Assembly (NCBI GenBank): GCA_001566295.1
Contig: KQ964247.1
Location: 2,790,001-2,854,000 of the forward strand
Length of the DNA stretch: 64,000 bases
DNA from: Microdochium bolleyi
Lineage: Eukaryota; Ascomycota; Sordariomycetes; Xylariales; Microdochiaceae
Direction: 5' to 3'
The notes beneath the pieces are model-generated. The model was given only the letters and a program-made list of their open reading frames with translations. It searched no databases and was not told the DNA's origin. Positions 45,479 to 57,033 of this stretch are shown here, piece by piece. Numbering within the stretch: position 1 is the first letter of the stretch; the number at the start of each line of letters is the position of its first letter. A program made the translations under genes and the position numbers.

Positions 45479-47155
45479 CTAGATCGGGTGTGTCACATAT
45501 ATGTAGGTGTACATCCGACCCGGATATTGAAGCGGAGTATGGACCAAATATCACAGTATTCGAGTGACTCGCTGAATCTGGGCTCGATGGTGAGATTAGA
45601 TTGAGTTTACTACCAAGGACTGCCGGTGGTCACCAGGGAGGGAGACTAATGTCCTTAAAGTCGCTCCTGCCAGCACATGCTCGTGGCTTGTGGTAGTCCG
45701 TGTTGACTTTTTCCTTCGCGGCTCGGCAGATTGCAAGCATGCGAGGCATGATGTCAAGGGTGACGAAAAGCGTCCGGGACGGGGTAAGCAAGCGCGCTGC
45801 AGGCCCCGTTTTGCTCAGGAGGGTCCGGCCGCCCGGAGATCCAGATTACCGTACCTCAAGGTAGGCCCTGCAGTCTATAGCATCCGCAGCCGGCGTGTGT
45901 AAGCGGTGCGCCTGAGTGCACGCCGGGACTCGTGTGAGTTCATGAACAGAGCCGCGTCCTGCATGCGAGTGTGTCCTTGTCAGCGGTATAGTTGGTGGCA
46001 CGAGACCGCGCAGGCTGGGCTGGCTCACGGACTGGCTGACTGACTGAACCGTCTCGGTTGGATCCGGAGCCGAGGGAGGATATGTGACTCAGGCGGACGC
46101 CCCGTGAAAGCAAATCTCGCCCATTTGTCATACTATGCGAAATTCGGACCCGAGAATGCGGTATGCGCCCCTGCCTATGAAAATCGTTGTTGTTGCTGCC
46201 CAGATTGTAACATGTAGGCCAGACGTCAAGATGCTGGTGATCTCCACTGTCAGCCGCATCATCCGAACCTCAAGCATCCCGGCTCCACTGGCTACGTGAC
46301 GCTCTTCTGTATCAAAGTGACGAAGCGGAATGACCCGATGGGTTTTCTCCGAGTACTTGGCATCTCTCGCGTGGAAGGAATATATACAGAGTCGAGCGAG
46401 AGCTCCGACCGCGCTGACTGTACGTGTTAATTCCAGAAAGAGTCTAGCAAAGCAGGTAGGTAGGCCATCGAACTATTCGTTGCTCGAGAGATCGTATTTT
46501 GTTGGTCTTTGATTGCTCTTTGCTGCGACTTACCATCGGATCAAGTTGCGGTCAAACACCTCGCTGCTTGTAGTATTCAGTCTAGAGAGGAGTGTTGTAG
46601 CGAGTACAAGCACCAACGGAGGTGGTTCAAGACATATCAGATAGACTGGCCAGGTCAGATCTTAGAGCTCAAGTGCTATGTAATGACATGCTACTGTGAC
46701 CAGCCTGTGTTGAATGGCAGACAACGCGAAGAACGCAGTATGCCTGCCAATTGTGAACAATCAGTGTCCCAATGACAAAGTCCGCATCTCGTACTACGCG
46801 GACGACAGCAACTCGCCGAACACAAGATGTTTTGCAATTTCTCGCTACACAATCAGTTCACTGCAGGTTGGCCCACGCGCTTGTTGTTTTTTGTTTGTTC
46901 TTTATTCCCCTAGCATATCGTAGGTACATGCCGAAATACAGCGTCGCGACCATCCGTTCCGTATGAGCAGAATCCTTTTTCCCATGCAATAAAACGGAAA
47001 GGAAACCGGGAACCCCTCCTTTCTCCAGTTGTTGTGATGAGAGAAACCAAAAGTCGCCGTGTGATTGATCATAAAGTTTCTTTTCCCATTGTCGTAATAC
47101 TCCTTTATTGTTGATTGTGTTTTGATTGTTTTGTTTTGGTGGTGGTGCTGCTGCT
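45479..47155. other. Intergenic (1.7 kb)
   Basis: Presumed promoter of the NADH dehydrogenase gene and 3' flank of the eL32 gene. An ATG-led 69-codon frame at 46714-46923 has no domain and no marked codon bias. No RNA gene or repeat was recognised. Confidence 0.5.
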
Positions 47156-47903
47156 TTAGATCTCGGTGGTGACCTTGGCCTTGGGGTTGGTGACCTTGAC
47201 GCCGAGCTGCTTGGCCTTGGCGATGATGTCGACCCGCTTCCTCGAGGAGACGTTGTGGGCAATCTCCGCGGCGAAGGTGCGGTTGTGCATGAGAAGGAGC
47301 TCGACGTCCTTGGCGTTGCTGACAAGGAAGGCCTTGTGGCCGGAGGGCATCATGTGGCGGGTCTTCTTGTTGGAGCCGAAGCCGATCTAAACGTGCGTAA
47401 AATAAACCTTGTTAGTCACGAGGTCAATGTGTAAAATTGAGCATAACACAGCCAGCATCGCAGCGACAAGAAGCCCGCAAGCCGATGGCCGTCATTGCCA
47501 ATGGAGGGCGTGAAAACGTACCGAGGGCATGGCAGTGTTGCCCCGGAACCGTCTGCGGACACGGTTGTCGATACCCTTAGGCTTGCGCCATTTCGAAGAC
47601 AGACGGTCGAACCGGTCGGCCTGATGTCTGTTGAAGGTCTTCGTGCCTGTATTGTCCACACAGTCAGCATTTCCGTCCAGCCTGGTAGAAGTCTCCCCGC
47701 GCACGCCTCCAAGCAGTCCTGAAATCCTGGCTCCGATACAACGGCGTATTGTGATCCGAGCAGGACGGGGGCGACAAGACGTTGCATCGAGAGTGCGGAC
47801 ATAATGCTGAGCGTGAGCGGTTCCTCCTCCTCCTCCTTCCAGCGAGTTATGGTGACAACGTACGCTTCTTGACGATCGGAACGTGCTTCTTGGCGGCAAC
47901 CAT
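47156..47903 (-). CDS. rpl32: 60S ribosomal protein eL32
   Basis: Three exons (47864-47903, 47522-47646, 47156-47386; introns of 217 and 135 nt) give 131 residues, the family's standard length. The N terminus MVAAKKHVPIVKKRTKTFNR, the middle WRKPKGIDNRVRRRFRG and the C-terminal half (MPSGHKAFLVSNAKDVELLL, SSRKRVDIIAKAKQLGVKV) are unmistakable eL32. The protein is a small basic component of the cytosolic large subunit that contacts 25S rRNA. Several introns near the 5' end are typical of ribosomal protein genes in this lineage. A further leader intron (candidate 47915-48004) may precede the ATG. Confidence 0.97.
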
Positions 47904-48914
47904 CTTTACAACCTCTGCGTTAGCTGAATGTCGTCTGAAATGTCGACGCGTATGCGGAGCGCAATGATCGGTCGTTCGCTGTTCGGAAGACGGGCTGGGT
48001 GTACCTTGACTGATTTCCGGCGGGCGGGTTGTCGATTTTGGCGATGAGGGTTGGGTGGTGGTTCTGCTACTCACTACTGAGGGCCTCGAGAAATTTCCTC
48101 GGGGCTTGGGCGGTCCCAGCCAAGGGCAATTTTCAGTAAAATCTTGTGGGCGTGCCGTGGTGGCCCAAGCGACGCAGATAAAGTGGGGTAAATCTCGTTC
48201 TTTTGTGTAGATACGCCACGACTCTGGCAATGGCGAGCCACCCCTGAGACCCTTGAGCAGCTGAGTCATCTAGAGCGAGTCGGCACCAGCCACACTTCAG
48301 TAGTGGTCGAGACCTGGTCTGCGCCTGGCGGGTCGTCATGTGGAGAAAGGGCAAGGGTCCTTCCTGCATCTCATGATGGATCTTACGTCCATCCTGGTCC
48401 CTGAGCCGCTATTCGCTGCTTCATTCAAGTTATGATCAACTGCCACTCACGACTCTTGCAGCACTCGAGGCTATCCAAACATAGAACGCCAAGTTGCTTA
48501 ACCGCTCTCGTTGCAATATCCACGCAGGCTCCCGCGCTTGACTCGGAGAACGGGGGCTTGGGTAACTTGGCCTCGACTTGTTCACCAAAGATGCACGGCT
48601 TCCACTAACGCATCTTCACTGATGTATCAAGCGCGCCTGGATGGATTTAGAGTGGCAATCCGCTTTGCTATTCGAACAGAGCAAGAGCTCCCAGAAGCGG
48701 GTGTATGTATATACTCCTGTATCTTCACCCGAAAATACCCGCATTGTCTTGCAAGCTCACCAAGGCATGACCGATTCTGCTGGGTGACATTGCTCAACCT
48801 CGGGGAGTTCACCAATCCCATTTGCCAGCATGTGGTGTCGTCCTCGGCTCGCGTGACACACTAGCAAAACGGCCGTCTATAACATATTCCAAACTGTCGT
48901 ATCTCGTTCAATCA
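47904..48914. promoter_or_regulatory. eL32 promoter/leader and 3' flank of the Hsp40 gene
   Basis: About 1 kb. On the minus strand, CAAG/GTACACCC at 48004 and AACGCAG at 47915 could bound a 90-nt intron in the eL32 leader, although the branch-to-acceptor spacing is short. Pyrimidine- and C-rich sequence lies just upstream. No other gene is seen. Confidence 0.4.
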
Positions 48915-50419
48915 TTACTGCTGAGCGCATTGCGCCTGCGCCCCAGCGTCCTCATCATCGTCGTCTTCCCAGCCGTCTCCGTAGCGAGGATCACCTTGGT
49001 TTGCACCCATCTGCAAGTTGTTAGTCCTTTACCGACCAAATGTCAATGTCAGCCCAAAGCACAGGAAACGTACCTCATCAATATCAGCATCGGCGTCGTA
49101 GTCGACCTCATCAACCTCCTCGGCCTTGATCTCCGGCAGAGGACCCGGGAGGAGCTTCTGCAGGGCCGCATAGTCTGCATCGTCCTTGAGCCAGCCGTCT
49201 TCGGGGAAGTCAATCTTGACAATCAAGTACAGATCGCCCTTCTCCTCGCCACGCTTCTGTGGCATACCCTCGCCGGCAACCTTGAGGGTCTGCCCGGGCT
49301 GCAGTATCTTGCCTCTAGGATGTGTCATATGGATACCACGGCCGTCCAGGTGTGTAAGCACAACACGGGAAAATCCACACAGGGCTTCTGCCAGCGTGAT
49401 CTCGAGATCGACTGAGAGGTCGTTTCCGATCCTGTTGAAGATGTCGTGTGGCTCCTCAACAAGGACGAAGACAAGGTCGCCGGGTGTCTGGTCGGGGAAC
49501 TGGTCGGCCTCGCCTTCCAGCACAATCCGCTCGCCTTGCTTCGAGCCTCGGGGGATGTAGATCTCCAGCGGCTTCGTTTCCGAAACGGTGCGCTTGCCCT
49601 TGCACTTCTTGCAGCGGTCCTTCTCCTTGTAGTATGTGCCTGCGCCATCGCAGCGGTCGCACTTGGCCATGTCGCGGTGGACAAGACCTGGACCCATCTG
49701 CCTGAAAACCTCGACGTGACCATTGCCCTTGCAGCGGTCGCAGCTCTGCGGCTTGACCTTGTCCTTGCCGCCAGATCCCTTGCAATTGCTGCAGATGGTC
49801 TCTTTATTGGCAGCGAACTTGACAGTCTTGCCCTTGTAGAGATCCTCGAGTGTGACGTTGTAGCGAGACTCTTCGTCAGGACCGCGCCTGGAACGTCTCG
49901 GCCCGCCGGGGCCGCCGCCGCCGGGCATGCCGCCCATTCCTGGCATGCCGCCCATGCCGCCCATGCCCATGCCAAACATTTGCGACAGGATATCGTTGAT
50001 GTCCACCTCTTCGCCCATGCCACCGCCTCTGCTCGGGTCGAAGGCAGCCATGCCATGTCTGTCGTACATCTCGCGCTTCTGCTCATCGCGGAGGATCTCG
50101 TAAGCCTGGGTGACGGCCTTGAACGTGGCCTCGGACTCTTCCCGCTGTTCCTCGGGGACCTTGTCAGGGTGATGTTGAAGGGCGAGCTAAGCGATCGTAA
50201 GTCAGTCTCTCGATCTTGGCTAACGTGCGCATCTCGAATCTCGGATGGAGACGACGAACTTTTCGGTATGCCTTCTTGATCTGATCCGGAGTTGCGGACT
50301 TCTCGACTCCGAGGAGCTCTGTAAGTGCGGGCGGGCACAAGGTCAGTACAGGTGAGACATGACCGATTGTTCAGCAGGCAGGACTTACCGTAGAGCTCAG
50401 TATCCGCTGAGGGATCCAT
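48915..50419 (-). CDS. ydj1: Type I Hsp40/DnaJ chaperone, Ydj1/Mas5-like, farnesylated
   Basis: Four exons (50389-50419, 50260-50318, 49074-50186, 48915-49010; introns 70, 73 and 63 nt) give 432 residues. The J domain (1-70) has HPD at 36-38. A short Gly/Met-rich region follows. The zinc-binding domain has four CxxC repeats (Cys 162/165, 179/182, 206/209, 222/225; CSNCKGSG, CDRCKGNG, CDRCDGAG, CKKCKGKR). The C-terminal substrate-binding domains follow, with GDLVFVLVEEPH and GDLYLIVKIDFPE. The last exon ends in CAQQ, a CaaX box of the farnesyltransferase type, as in yeast Ydj1 (CASQ). It stimulates Hsp70 ATPase and hands over clients in the cytosol and at ER and mitochondrial surfaces, including precursors bound for mitochondrial import. 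Confidence 0.95.
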
Positions 50420-51502
50420 GGTGAGGTCTGTGTAGGTTGCGCAACGAGGATAACACGCCTGAACCTTGGAAAGATGCAAGAGCGAAGCCAGCTACCGACT
50501 TCTGGACAGGCTCAACAACGAGAGAAAATATTGAGTGGGGCAGGCGTATGGAGGGGTGCGAGTGTCGCCCCAGACCAAGAAGTCGCTGCCGCGCAAGTGA
50601 CAACAGGAAAGTGCATGGATGGACCCGCCGGTTATGGGGCAGTCACGTCCTAGGCAGCACTGCCGCGGCGTCTGTCGCATGCATGGCCAACGACTTTCCC
50701 GGGACGGTCATGCTGAAGAACCCCAGCGAGTCCCTGCTTACCGACATCTGGATCTTTCCATCTTCTTCGGGAGCTCATCCGACCCTATCTGAGGAGACAT
50801 CGGGAACCTTGAAGCACGTGGGGCCCGCGCCATCTGGGACCTTTCGAGACTTTACCGGTCTTCCCTCCAGTATGTGATCACAAATTGTTACGAAGTCAAG
50901 ATAAGCATAGCATACACAGTCCAAGTCAAGGACGCAAACGTCTGCCAGCACTTAATCCAGAACAACTGCTTCTCGTCATGGTGTACCACCCTCCGAGGAG
51001 CTAGAACACAATCAACGTCAGGCATCGCAAGTATATATTTGCTTCCGACTCGCGAATTCCGTGGCGACTGCAAATGTTCCCGCAGACGTGAAGGCAGCCT
51101 CCAATACTAGGCTGCCGGGCACACATGCTCAGCAAGCATGCCTGACCAGCTTCTGCAGTGGGGCTGGAGGTTTACGCAAGTCATCGGTCGAGTACGTCGC
51201 CAACAGACGTAGGCCTCCACGGCACACGCATATTCTATCCGGTGACTCGGCAGTCAAGGCCCAGGTCAAGGCCCCGTTTCCCGATTTCGATGCCACAGGG
51301 CTGTCGAATCATACTGATGCTGACTGCATCGGCGGTGCCCCCCCCCCCCCCCCCGGGGTTTACCATCTCGCCCCAATTAATGCTTGCGCTTACGTAATCC
51401 TGCCAGTTAAAACGCCATGCAAGCTTCACGACTTTTTGTAAATCCAACACGGACTCTTTCCGGGTTAATGGAACTAACAGCCACAGTCGCGACAATGAGA
51501 TA
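50420..51502. promoter_or_regulatory. Divergent intergenic region, Hsp40 / mitochondrial GluRS
   Basis: 1.08 kb separates the two outward-facing start codons. I looked for heat-shock elements (inverted GAA units) near the Hsp40 start and saw only scattered single units, not a convincing array. A 17-base C run lies at 51338-51354. No gene is recognised. Confidence 0.45.
51338..51354. repeat. C17 homopolymer
   Basis: Seventeen consecutive C bases about 150 bp before the GluRS start codon; length is probably variable or uncertain. Confidence 0.9.
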
Positions 51503-53638
51503 ATGATAACCACCGGCAATGCCATGATGAGTGGCTCTCGCATGCTCCACGGATCTTTCCGTCGGGTAGTCTCACCCCTGCGGTTATCACACACGATATC
51601 TCGATGTCCCGTGTTCTTGACCTGCAGCAGGCACTACGCCACTCCATTTCGGCGAGCCGCCCCAGAGGTTGAGTTAGACACTTCAAAACCAGCTAGGACA
51701 CGATTCGCTCCATCGCCAACTGGGTATCTTCACATAGGGTCGCTGCGAACGGCCTTGTACAATTATCTCCTAGCACGAGCCACTGGGGGACAATTTCTGA
51801 TCAGAATCGAGGATACGGATAGAGTGCGTACTGATATTCATGGAGCTGGACGATTGCATAGTAGGATACTGATCTGTTCCATCGCAAGACCAGGCTTGTG
51901 CCCGATGCAGAGGAGAGGCTCTTCAGTGACCTGAAATGGGCCGGGCTAGACTGGGATGAAGGTATATACACCACTCTATTCAATATCGCTGTGGGATCGC
52001 ACATGAGATGCTAACACTTTTTGTTGCCAGGCCCGGGCATTGGCGGCCCCGTCGGGCCTTACAGACAGGTATTTGCCTCCACGCTCACGAATTCAAAGGA
52101 ATTCATAGTACTAAACAGTCATTGTGCAGTCTGACAGATTGGACATCTACAACGCGCATGCAAAGCAGCTGCTGGACGAGGACAAGGCATACAGATGCTT
52201 CTGCAAGCCGGAAGAGCTGGAAAAGCTCAAGGAGCAGCAGCTGGCATCTGGCCTGCATCCCCAGTATCCCGGCACATGCTCTCACATCACTCCAGGAGAG
52301 GCAGATAGGAGGGCCGCCAGCGGAGAGGCGCATTGTGTCCGGTTCAAGGCCGGCGAGGGCAAGCCAGTCATCAAGGATCTAGTCTATGGGACATTCATGG
52401 GGGACAATGCCCTCGAAGACCTGATTATCATCAAAAGAGACGGCTTCCCGACCTACCACTTTGCCAACGTGGTCGACGACCACCTGATGGAGATTACCCA
52501 CGTCATCCGCGGTGCGGAGTGGCTCCGCTCGACACCTCGGCACGTCCAGCTGTACGACGCCTTTGGCTGGACGCCGCCCAAGTTCGCGCACGTCGCGCTG
52601 CTGGTCAACAGCCAGCGACAGAAGCTCAGCAAGCGCCATGGCGACGTGGACATTGCGTCGTGGCGCGACAAGGGCTTCCTGCCGATCGCCCTGCTCAACT
52701 ACGTCCTGCTCCTGGGCTGGAGCCTGCAAGGGCGTGGGGGGCAAGGCAAGGCCAAGGGCAACAGGGAGGTCATGGATCTCGAGCAGATGGTGGCCAACTT
52801 CCACCTGCGCTTCACCAAGGGCGATGTCGTGGTCAACGACAAGCATGACTTCATCCAAAAGGAGCACATGACGCGCCTGACGAACGGGGACGACCCGGCG
52901 CCGTTCCTTGCGCAGGCGCTGCCGTTTATCGAGAAGGCCGTCAGGAAGACTGAGGATCTGCGGAGGAGCGCGCCACCAGCGGCATCGCCATCGCCACAAA
53001 CTGCTACTACGACGACGGCGACAGCAGCGGAGGTGGCAGGCGGGAGGCAAGAGCAGCAATTCGCAACCGCGTTCAACGAGATCGATCTCGGCGAGCTCGT
53101 GCCGCAGGCGAGGTGGGACGGCGACGACATGTCCCCCGCAATGCCGTACATCCAGCGCGCCCTCGCGCTGGACCGGCGCAACTACAAGCACCCGGACGCC
53201 TATGTGCTCAAGCACTGCTACATGCTCTGGCGGATCCCTCGCGCCGAGCACCTGCGCACGCTGGAGAAGGAGCATGCGGGCTTCAGCGAGCTGCTCGTGG
53301 TCGACACCGAGGGCCGCGAGCCAGTCCCCGCGCAGCCGGCACAGCTGGTCCGTGACTTCCGGGACAGACTCGCGCGCATCGAGGATTGGAGCGACCGAGA
53401 CGCCGTGGCCGCGCAGGTCGACCCGTTTGTCAAGTCGCTCCGGACGATGGTCGGTGGCACGCTCAAGGTATCTGGGTACCATTTCGTGCGCTGGGTGGTG
53501 AATGCCCTGCGGCCTGGGCCGTCGCTCGTCGACTCGATGGTCGTGCTCGGCAGGGACGAGGTCTTGCTGCGTGCGGACCAGGCTGTCGAGGTCCTTGAGC
53601 AGTTTGACAATGACAACGGAAGCGGCACCGCTAGTTAG
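51503..53638 (+). CDS. MSE1: Mitochondrial glutamyl-tRNA synthetase
   Basis: Four exons (51503-51823, 51889-51961, 52031-52068, 52130-53638; introns 65, 69 and 61 nt) give 646 residues. An Arg-rich, acid-poor N terminus (about 1-50) is the import signal. The class I catalytic motifs are present: RFAPSPTGYLHIGS (HIGH-type at 77-80) and KLSKRHGD (KMSKS-type at 309-313), with LIRIEDTDRTRLVPDAEERL bridging the first splice. It is bacterial-type GluRS (EARS2/Mse1 family), charging mitochondrial tRNA-Glu. In fungi the same enzyme normally also mischarges tRNA-Gln for GatFAB amidation; that is family knowledge, not visible here. A low-complexity Ala/Thr/Pro insert (about residues 425-450) lies in the anticodon-binding half. 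It is slightly long for the family mainly because of this insert and the presequence. Confidence 0.94.
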
Positions 53639-53944
53639 TGCCGTACTCCGAGCTGCTGGAGGCCAGGAAGGTTCTTTTTCACGATGTGTATCACCACCGG
53701 CCTTGTATCATAACATCTGTGTACAATAGAAAGAATCGCATATGCCTTGTGTATATGTCTAGACTCTCCTCGCGTCGTTGCGACATTCAGTCACAAGTGG
53801 CAGTACAACTCTTTTGAGAAATCAAATCGAAAACGCCGTGCCAATGCTTCGTGTCTCGTGAACTCTGATCTTCCTGCATGGTCCACGTGCTTCACATACG
53901 AGGAAATTCCTTCTGGTCACTCATGGCGGTGACTCTTGTCGCTA
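53639..53944. other. Convergent 3' region, GluRS / CSN5
   Basis: About 300 bp between the two stop codons. It is AT-richer than the genes, consistent with overlapping 3' UTRs. Nothing else is seen. Confidence 0.6.
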
Positions 53945-55047
53945 TCATGACGAAGGTGTGCTCGCACCATTAAAGATCTTGGCTTTGATCTGCCCCGCCA
54001 TGAGCCCCTGCTTCTCCTTCATCGCCACAGTGTTGCTCGTCCGCGCCAGGTTGTCCATCTGTGCATCCAGCGTGTCGCGGCCGTGGAACATGCCGCCGCC
54101 CTTGGCGTGCCGCGAGGTGGCCTGCGTGGCCTCGCGGATCTTGGAGCCAAGATCGAGCATCTGCTTGTTGCCAAAGTCGCGGTTCGTGAGCAGCGGGCTC
54201 TGTGAGAGAGTCTGCACCCAGTACTTGTTCCAGAGAAGCTCGAGCAGGTTTGAGTCGAGCGTTGATTTGAAGTGCGAGACCTCGAGCGGGTAGTACTTGC
54301 TCGCGTGCGCGCCAAAGTCCTCGGCCTTGGCCAGCGGGACTGCCTGGTTGCCGCCGCCTCCGGAACTACTATTGGTGGCATCTTTGTAGTCGTCTGGGAA
54401 CGTCCGGAAGGCTCCAATCTCGACACGTCCGGCGCTGATGGTGCGATCCGGGTCGATGACGACGGCGACGAAGGGGTCGTTGAACGTCTGCTGCAGCTTC
54501 TGTGTCGCGACGTCAATGCCGCTGAGCCAGCAGCCGTAGCCGGGGTGGCTGTGGTACCAGCCGACCACGTTCTCCTGTCGCGCGCCCTGGTCTCGGCTGA
54601 GCTGCAGGTACTGGACCATGTATTCATTTGCGTCGTCCTGGGCGTTCACTCGGGTTTCGGTGCCTTCAACTGGTAGGCCAAAGGCGTCGGTGACCACGAT
54701 GGTGTCGCCGTCGGTATGGCCCTGCATGAGACCCATCACCTCGATCGAACCGCCGGACCGGGCGTGCATAACCATCTTTATCAGGGCGACCGCACTTACA
54801 CGCACGTGCTTGAAGTGCTTGGGGTCCTTCCGCCATGGCTTCTCGGCGTTGATCTGCTTTTGTCGCTCATTGTCGTAGTTGTATAGGGCATCGCGCACCG
54901 GGTCGACGAGTTCGATGTCATTGTCGACCTCTGGTCAAAGACAATCGCGAATCATTAGCAAACTGGTGGTTGCTGAACGGCATGAGGACTTCGTGGGGGA
55001 AGGAGTTTCAGACGCTACTCACCCCACGATTTCATGGCAACTTCCAT
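53945..55047 (-). CDS. csn5: COP9 signalosome subunit 5 (JAMM deneddylase)
   Basis: Two exons (55023-55047 with 8 codons; 53945-54930; 92-nt intron) give 336 residues. The MPN+/JAMM metalloprotease core is complete: Glu72 in IEVMGLMQG, then HSHPGYGCWLSGID with His135, His137 and Asp148 as zinc ligands. It removes the ubiquitin-like Nedd8 from cullins as the catalytic subunit of the COP9 signalosome in nucleus and cytoplasm; in filamentous fungi this complex governs development and secondary metabolism. A Ser/Gly insert (NSSSGGGGNQ, about residue 195) lies after the JAMM core. The first ATG at 55047 gives MEVAMKSWEVDNDIELVDP, a normal start for the family. It is divergent from the uS10m gene, with 359 bp between starts. 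Confidence 0.96.
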
Positions 55048-55406
55048 CTTGACTCCCTGCAGCGTTGCAGCTTCCAATCTCCGTCAAACTGCCAAAGCTC
55101 AGATTTCACTTGAGGGCTCGTTGTGGTGTTTGGCGTCAGTAGAATGGACCTGCTCTAGGCAGCTCTCGCCTCTGTGATATGAAGTGGGGTGAGCCTTGGG
55201 GACGTCCAGCGAGAGCGGGATGGATGATGCAGGAGCTTGAGCTCGGAAGCTAAGACCCCTGTCAGCCTGACTGTTGCTTATCGATAGGCTGGGCGCGTTG
55301 TGGAAGCAGGCCCCACCCCAAATTTACAGGGCGCTCAAACACCAGCGTCACGACGAGGACGACGATCTTGGGGAGCGATACTGGTCGACACAGAATCCGC
55401 GGCATC
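55048..55406. promoter_or_regulatory. Short divergent promoter, csn5 / uS10m
   Basis: Only 359 bp lie between the two outward-facing start codons, so both core promoters must be here. No TATA box is obvious. A GC-box-like CCCCACCCC occurs near 55311. Confidence 0.5.
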
Positions 55407-56391
55407 ATGACACGATCACAAGTAATACGGCCAGTATGGCAGGCTCTCTCGAGGCCGGCAGCAGTGCGTACCAGGTGCTGATATGTTCTCGGAACACTTG
55501 GCTGACATCAAAGCAGACCCAATCACCTCGAACGATATTCGCTGGCCTTCCAATCGCCCGGACACAGGCGACACTGTATGGCCCCTCGATCACGATCATG
55601 CCTCGGCTCATGCGCTGACAAACGACACCATAGAGTTGATAGCCAGACAAAGTCACCCGAGAAGGCTGCGCGACCCCCACAGTTGGTGTAGGTGCTCTCC
55701 ATCGACCCGACACGCGACCACAATGAGATATTGACTCTCTGCTACGATAGAAACGAGCTCGTCGACCCGCGCGAAGAGAACGAGATCCGGCTCCCGCGAG
55801 CAGTCCAGGCGCTCTACCTCAAGCCCCTGCGCCGCGAAGCCGAGTACGGCGTGCCGTCATGCGATCTCCAGCTGCGTTCCTTCAGCATACAGAACCTCGA
55901 GTTCTTTTGCGACTTTGCGCTGCGCGCGGCGTACTACCTTAAACTCCCCGCCTTCGGCCCCGTGCCGCTGCCGAAGATCACCGAGCGGTGGACAGTACCA
56001 AAAGGCCACTTCATCCACAAGAAGTCGCAGGAGAACTTTGAGCGGGTGACGCGGAGGCGGCTGATCCAGATCAGGGACGGACACCCCGAGACGGTACAGA
56101 TATGGCTGGCATACCTCCAAAAGCATGCTTATTATGGCATTGGTATGAAGGCCAATATCTGGGAGTTCAGCAAGCTCAGTAAGTTGAAAATCATTCTGGC
56201 GATGGTCTTGCTTGGAGATCGTACTGACGAACGTTTTCCCTGTAGACCCCGGCAAGCAGATGGACGCTGAAGCGGCGTCGATGAAGGCGATTGTGGACGA
56301 GAAGCTGCAGTTGCTGGGACGCGACCAGACGTTGGGCACTGTCGAGAAGGTCAAGGAGTTGCTCGCGAGCGAGCGCTACAAGAACCTCTAA
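55407..56391 (+). CDS. rsm10: Mitochondrial small-subunit ribosomal protein uS10m (Rsm10)
   Basis: The core is certain: LPRAVQALYLKPLRREAEYG, CDLQLRSFSIQNLEFF, ALRAAYYLKLPAFGPVPLPK and RLIQIRDGHPETVQIW are diagnostic of fungal uS10m. My model has exons 55407-55474, 55751-56178 and 56246-56391 (introns 276 and 67 nt; phases agree), 213 residues. The last intron is secure. The first is less so: its donor (GTGCTG) is weak, but exon 1 gives an Arg-rich, acid-free presequence (MTRSQVIRPVWQALSRPA) and the acceptor (CTCTCTGCTACGATAG) is good. An alternative exon beginning at 55692 would lengthen the N terminus. The protein belongs to the head of the mitochondrial 37S subunit. Confidence 0.88.
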
Positions 56392-57033
56392 GGACGAGGC
56401 CGTCATACGCTTGTGTATTTCCGTGCATATGGAGCATCTCGGCGCTGTTGAAATCATGTAGAATCAGCTGTATATACTTGTATATCAAGAGGGTATTTCC
56501 GAGCATGGAATAAGCAGGAATGGGTGATGTTAAATTTCACCAAAAATATGGTTGTCATTCGGAAATGAACTTTGCAAAACGACACGCAGCAATGCCATCC
56601 GACGAATGCAGGAATGTGCGAAAATTTCTGCCGGTTTCTCTGCTGTTTTCTGATTCCGGTGGCATTGTCTTCTTTCGTTTCTTTTTGACGTGTCTAAAAG
56701 CCAAACAGCATCCATAATTATGGTCTCCCGTCGTGCCGGGTAGACGCCGCGTCGACTTCCCAGGTTGCAACGTCTGCCTCAAATACAACCCAGGGAGATA
56801 TCTCAATTCCCCCTTCGATTCAACCAACCACGCATTTTGTTTTGAGCAGGATTCCCAAGGCATCAAATATCTCGAGGTTGTGACGTGGTTTCAGTCGTGA
56901 GTTGGCTGAATCTCCAGATATTTATTGTGGAGACTCACGCCCAGCAAGCAACATCTCTCTTGCATCTCATGTCACCCAGCCGCCCGCCACGCAGCACCAG
57001 CGCAGTGAGATCTAAAGGATCAATACTTTATAG
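56392..57033. other. Intergenic, uS10m to TrpRS
   Basis: 642 bp between two plus-strand genes: the 3' end of the first and the promoter of the second. No additional feature is seen. Confidence 0.55.

Noticed and set aside
46714..46923. A 69-codon ATG-led frame upstream of the NADH dehydrogenase promoter
   Set aside because: No codon bias, no domain and no splice-compatible continuation; retained only as unassigned intergenic DNA.
52379..53482. A 367-codon open frame on the minus strand
   Set aside because: It is the antisense shadow of the mitochondrial GluRS exon 4, created by GC-rich codon bias. Its Arg/Leu/Val/His-rich composition has no domain.
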